From assembly GCA_964442285.1 (NCBI GenBank), contig CAYTZH010000085.1, forward strand, positions 1 to 9,070: a DNA stretch of 9,070 nucleotides, given 5' to 3'. The stretch comes from CAYTZH01 sp964442285 (lineage in GTDB: Bacteria > Myxococcota_A > UBA9160 > JAFDET01). The notes under the pieces are model-generated. The model saw only the letters and a program-made list of their open reading frames with translations, was not told the DNA's origin and ran no database searches. Every line of letters begins with the position of its first letter. The first letter of the stretch is position 1. Below, piece by piece: positions 7,784-9,070 of the stretch. Position numbers and translations under genes: made by a program.

Positions 7784-7819
7784 CCGAGGACCCCACCGGT
7801 CCCGGCGAGGTCTGCGTAC

Positions 7820-8800
7820 GTGGACCCGCGTCGCCCGACGGCGCCGCCCAAGCTCCTGGACCGGCTCCGGCTGGCCTTGCGCCGGCGCCACTACAGCCCG
7901 CGCACCGAGCGGAGCTACGTGGCCTGGGTACGGAGGTTCATCCTCTTCCACGGCAAGCGGCATCCGAAGGAGCTCGGCCCGCCCCACGTCGTCGCGTTCC
8001 TGGATCACCTGGCCGTGGAGCGGAGGGTCGGTCCCACCACCCAGAACCAGGCGCTCTCGGCGCTCGTCTTCCTCTACCGCTTCGTGCTCGATCGCGAGCT
8101 CGTCGGTCTCGACAAGGCGGCCCGCGCCACGGGCCGCCGCCATCTTCCGGTCGTGCTGACCCGCCGCGAGGTCGGTGCGGTCCTGGGCGAGCTCCACGGC
8201 ACCAAGCGCCTCCAGGCTACGCTCCTGTACGGGGGTGGCCTGCGCCTCATGGAGTGCCTGCGCCTTCGGGTGAAGGACCTCGATCCCGCCCGCTCCCAAG
8301 TGACCATCCGCGAGGCCAAGGGCCAGCGGGAGCGGGTCACGCTGCTGCCCCAGAGCCTGGGCCCCGCCCTGGAGAAGCACCTGGCTGGCGTACGGGACCT
8401 CCACCGCCGGGACCTCGAGGCGGGCTACGCCGGCGTGCCGCTCCCGGGTGCGCTCGAACGGAAGTATCCCTCCGCGAGCCGGGCGTGGGGCTGGCAGTGG
8501 GTCTTCCCGGCGTCGCGTCTCACCCGGGAGCCCGGCAGCCCGCGCCGGCTCCGCTTCCACCTCCACCCCACGGCCCTGCAGCGCGAGGTCAAACGCGCCG
8601 CCCAGCGGGCCGGTCTGGCCAAGCCCGTCACCTGTCACACCTTCCGGCACTCGTTCGCGACCCACCTCCTCGAAGGCGGGTCCGACATCCGAACCGTCCA
8701 GGAGCTCCTCGGTCACCGGGCGCTGCGCACCACCATGATCTACACCCACGTGCTGGATCGGGGCCCCCTTGGCGTCGTCAGCCCAGCCGACCGCCTCTGA
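7820..8800 (+). CDS. intI: Integron-type integrase (tyrosine recombinase)
   Basis: A 326-residue tyrosine recombinase of the IntI family, which captures and rearranges gene cassettes by recombining attC with attI. The N-terminal SAM-like domain has RRRHYSPRTERSYVAWVRRF and ILFHGKRHP (residues 21-49), typical of IntI. Catalytic residues are R142 (GGGLRLMECLRL), K167 (AKGQRERV), H273 and R276 (CHTFRHSFATHLL), H299 (LLGH) and nucleophile Y308 (TMIYTH). All sit four positions before their IntI1 counterparts as I recall them. The IntI-only insert is present around 189-230 (GVPLPGALERKYPSA, then WGWQWVFPA), separating it from XerC/XerD. Length is normal and no frame break is visible, so it should be active. 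GTG 7820 follows GAGG by 9 bases. No attC is visible on either side, and the nearest upstream gene runs in the same direction as intI, unlike classical integrons. Confidence 0.95.
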   Translation: MDPRRPTAPPKLLDRLRLALRRRHYSPRTERSYVAWVRRFILFHGKRHPKELGPPHVVAFLDHLAVERRVGPTTQNQALSALVFLYRFVLDRELVGLDKAARATGRRHLPVVLTRREVGAVLGELHGTKRLQATLLYGGGLRLMECLRLRVKDLDPARSQVTIREAKGQRERVTLLPQSLGPALEKHLAGVRDLHRRDLEAGYAGVPLPGALERKYPSASRAWGWQWVFPASRLTREPGSPRRLRFHLHPTALQREVKRAAQRAGLAKPVTCHTFRHSFATHLLEGGSDIRTVQELLGHRALRTTMIYTHVLDRGPLGVVSPADRL

Positions 8801-8909
8801 CCGGCCCGCTGCCGGCCGTCCCCGTGTCGATCGACCCGGCACGATCCGAGAGGAGCATCAGCATGCAGGATGCAGCCAGGATTGGCCCCACGCTCCTCCG
8901 CGCGCTGCT

Positions 8910-8915
8910 TATACT
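8910..8915 (+). promoter_or_regulatory. Candidate -10 box downstream of intI
   Basis: TATACT matches the -10 consensus at 5 of 6 positions and stands out in this GC-rich context. No -35 at normal spacing is seen; the nearest TTG (8882) is 22 bases away. A short hairpin (ctgcgc 8914-8919, gcgcag 8924-8929) overlaps its 3' end. It could drive rightward transcription of whatever follows intI. The 8801-9013 stretch holds no other gene that I can support. Confidence 0.3.
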
Positions 8916-8961
8916 GCGCCCTCGCGCAGCCTCTTCACTCGACCGTCGGCGCATCCCCCAC

Positions 8962-8974
8962 AACACCCGGTGTT
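8962..8974. repeat. Short palindrome aacacc-c-ggtgtt
   Basis: Perfect 6-bp arms (8962-8967 and 8969-8974) with a single central base, about 50 bases downstream of the TATACT box. It could be an operator half-site pair for a dimeric regulator. It also holds the only complete GTT triplet between the integrase stop and the last few bases of the window. Confidence 0.3.
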
Positions 8975-9013
8975 CAGGGCGCTTTCCCAACCCCGCCAGA
9001 CAACCCCCAGGAC

Positions 9014-9070
9014 ATGTACTGCAACTCCTGCAGCCATCCTGGGCTATCCTCCTTCAATCCATTAGTAGTT
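9014..9070 (+). CDS. Possible start of a CxxC (zinc-ribbon-like) protein, cut by the window end
   Basis: An open frame from ATG at 9014 to the window edge, 19 codons, beginning MYCNSCSHPG. A CxxC at residues 3-6 right after the start is common in proteins with an N-terminal zinc ribbon. No second CxxC is reached before the window ends, and the codon choice (several A/T third positions near the end) differs from the other genes. AGGA sits only one base from the ATG. The upstream TATACT box would give a leader of about 90 bases. This is a guess from a few residues. Confidence 0.2.
   Translation, partial: MYCNSCSHPGLSSFNPLVV

Noticed and set aside
5643..7796. Minus-strand open frame of 717 codons overlapping the PHP gene, including a GTG near 7427 with an ideal AGGAG spacing
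   Set aside because: The translation is a low-complexity run of R, A, P and G with no motifs, out of frame with the PHP domain. The Shine-Dalgarno match appears accidental.
8801..9013. Search for an attC site after intI
   Set aside because: The closest core match is tcccaac near 8984-8990, which fails the first purine and has no GTTRRRY partner. The palindrome at 8962-8974 is too short for attC.
8769..9065. 98-codon plus-strand frame overlapping the intI 3' end
   Set aside because: Its start is inside intI, it is rich in P, A and S, and it has no motif; probably a shadow and run-on.
8863..9070. ATG at 8863 with an ideal AGGAG 7 bases upstream, open to the window end
   Set aside because: The translation has no recognisable pattern and atypical codon use for this genome. 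It is mentioned because the ribosome-binding site is good, but it is not supported as a gene.

Overview
The window is very GC-rich (about 70% or more by eye) with strong G/C preference at third codon positions. It contains a run of exactly 100 Ns (4324-4423), so it is probably a scaffolded draft or metagenome-derived contig. The gene content is a branched-chain aminotransferase, an ABC-2 exporter, a 7TM sensor kinase, a secreted CehA/McbA-type PHP protein and an integron-type integrase. This fits a free-living high-GC bacterium, plausibly of the Myxococcota/deltaproteobacterial kind. That assignment is an inference from content and composition, with no marker gene behind it.

Left part (1-2691): the 3' end of ilvE runs rightward and converges on a leftward two-gene ABC exporter operon (ATPase, then permease). 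The ATPase-permease junction carries a 29-bp tandem repeat that creates two mini-ORFs. They are chained by ATGA stop/start overlaps, and each contains the GGAGG for the next start. The ATPase gene is divergent from a compact SplB-like radical SAM gene across only 26 bp, where two overlapping TANNNT boxes point in opposite directions. A hairpin begins at the radical SAM stop codon.

Middle (2692-7442): a membrane sensor histidine kinase (7TM, PAS-like, HisKA, HATPase) has an essentially complete catalytic core and runs into the gap. Beyond the gap lie a leftward ORF fragment and a large leftward gene for a Sec-exported CehA/McbA-like PHP metallohydrolase ending in a DxDGDG loop.

Right part (7443-9070): a small coiled-coil protein gene is followed by a strong hairpin, a plausible promoter overlapping that hairpin, and a full-length integron-type tyrosine recombinase (IntI) with the IntI-specific insert and all catalytic residues. 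No attC is visible, and no attI core triplet occurs in the upstream spacer. The last 270 bases hold a good -10-like box, a short palindrome and possibly the start of a CxxC protein cut by the window edge.

The ATPase and permease clearly work together. The other genes look like independent units, and no response regulator for the kinase is visible, although one could lie in the gap. The most unusual features are the ATGA start-codon relay and the integrase without a recognisable recombination site.
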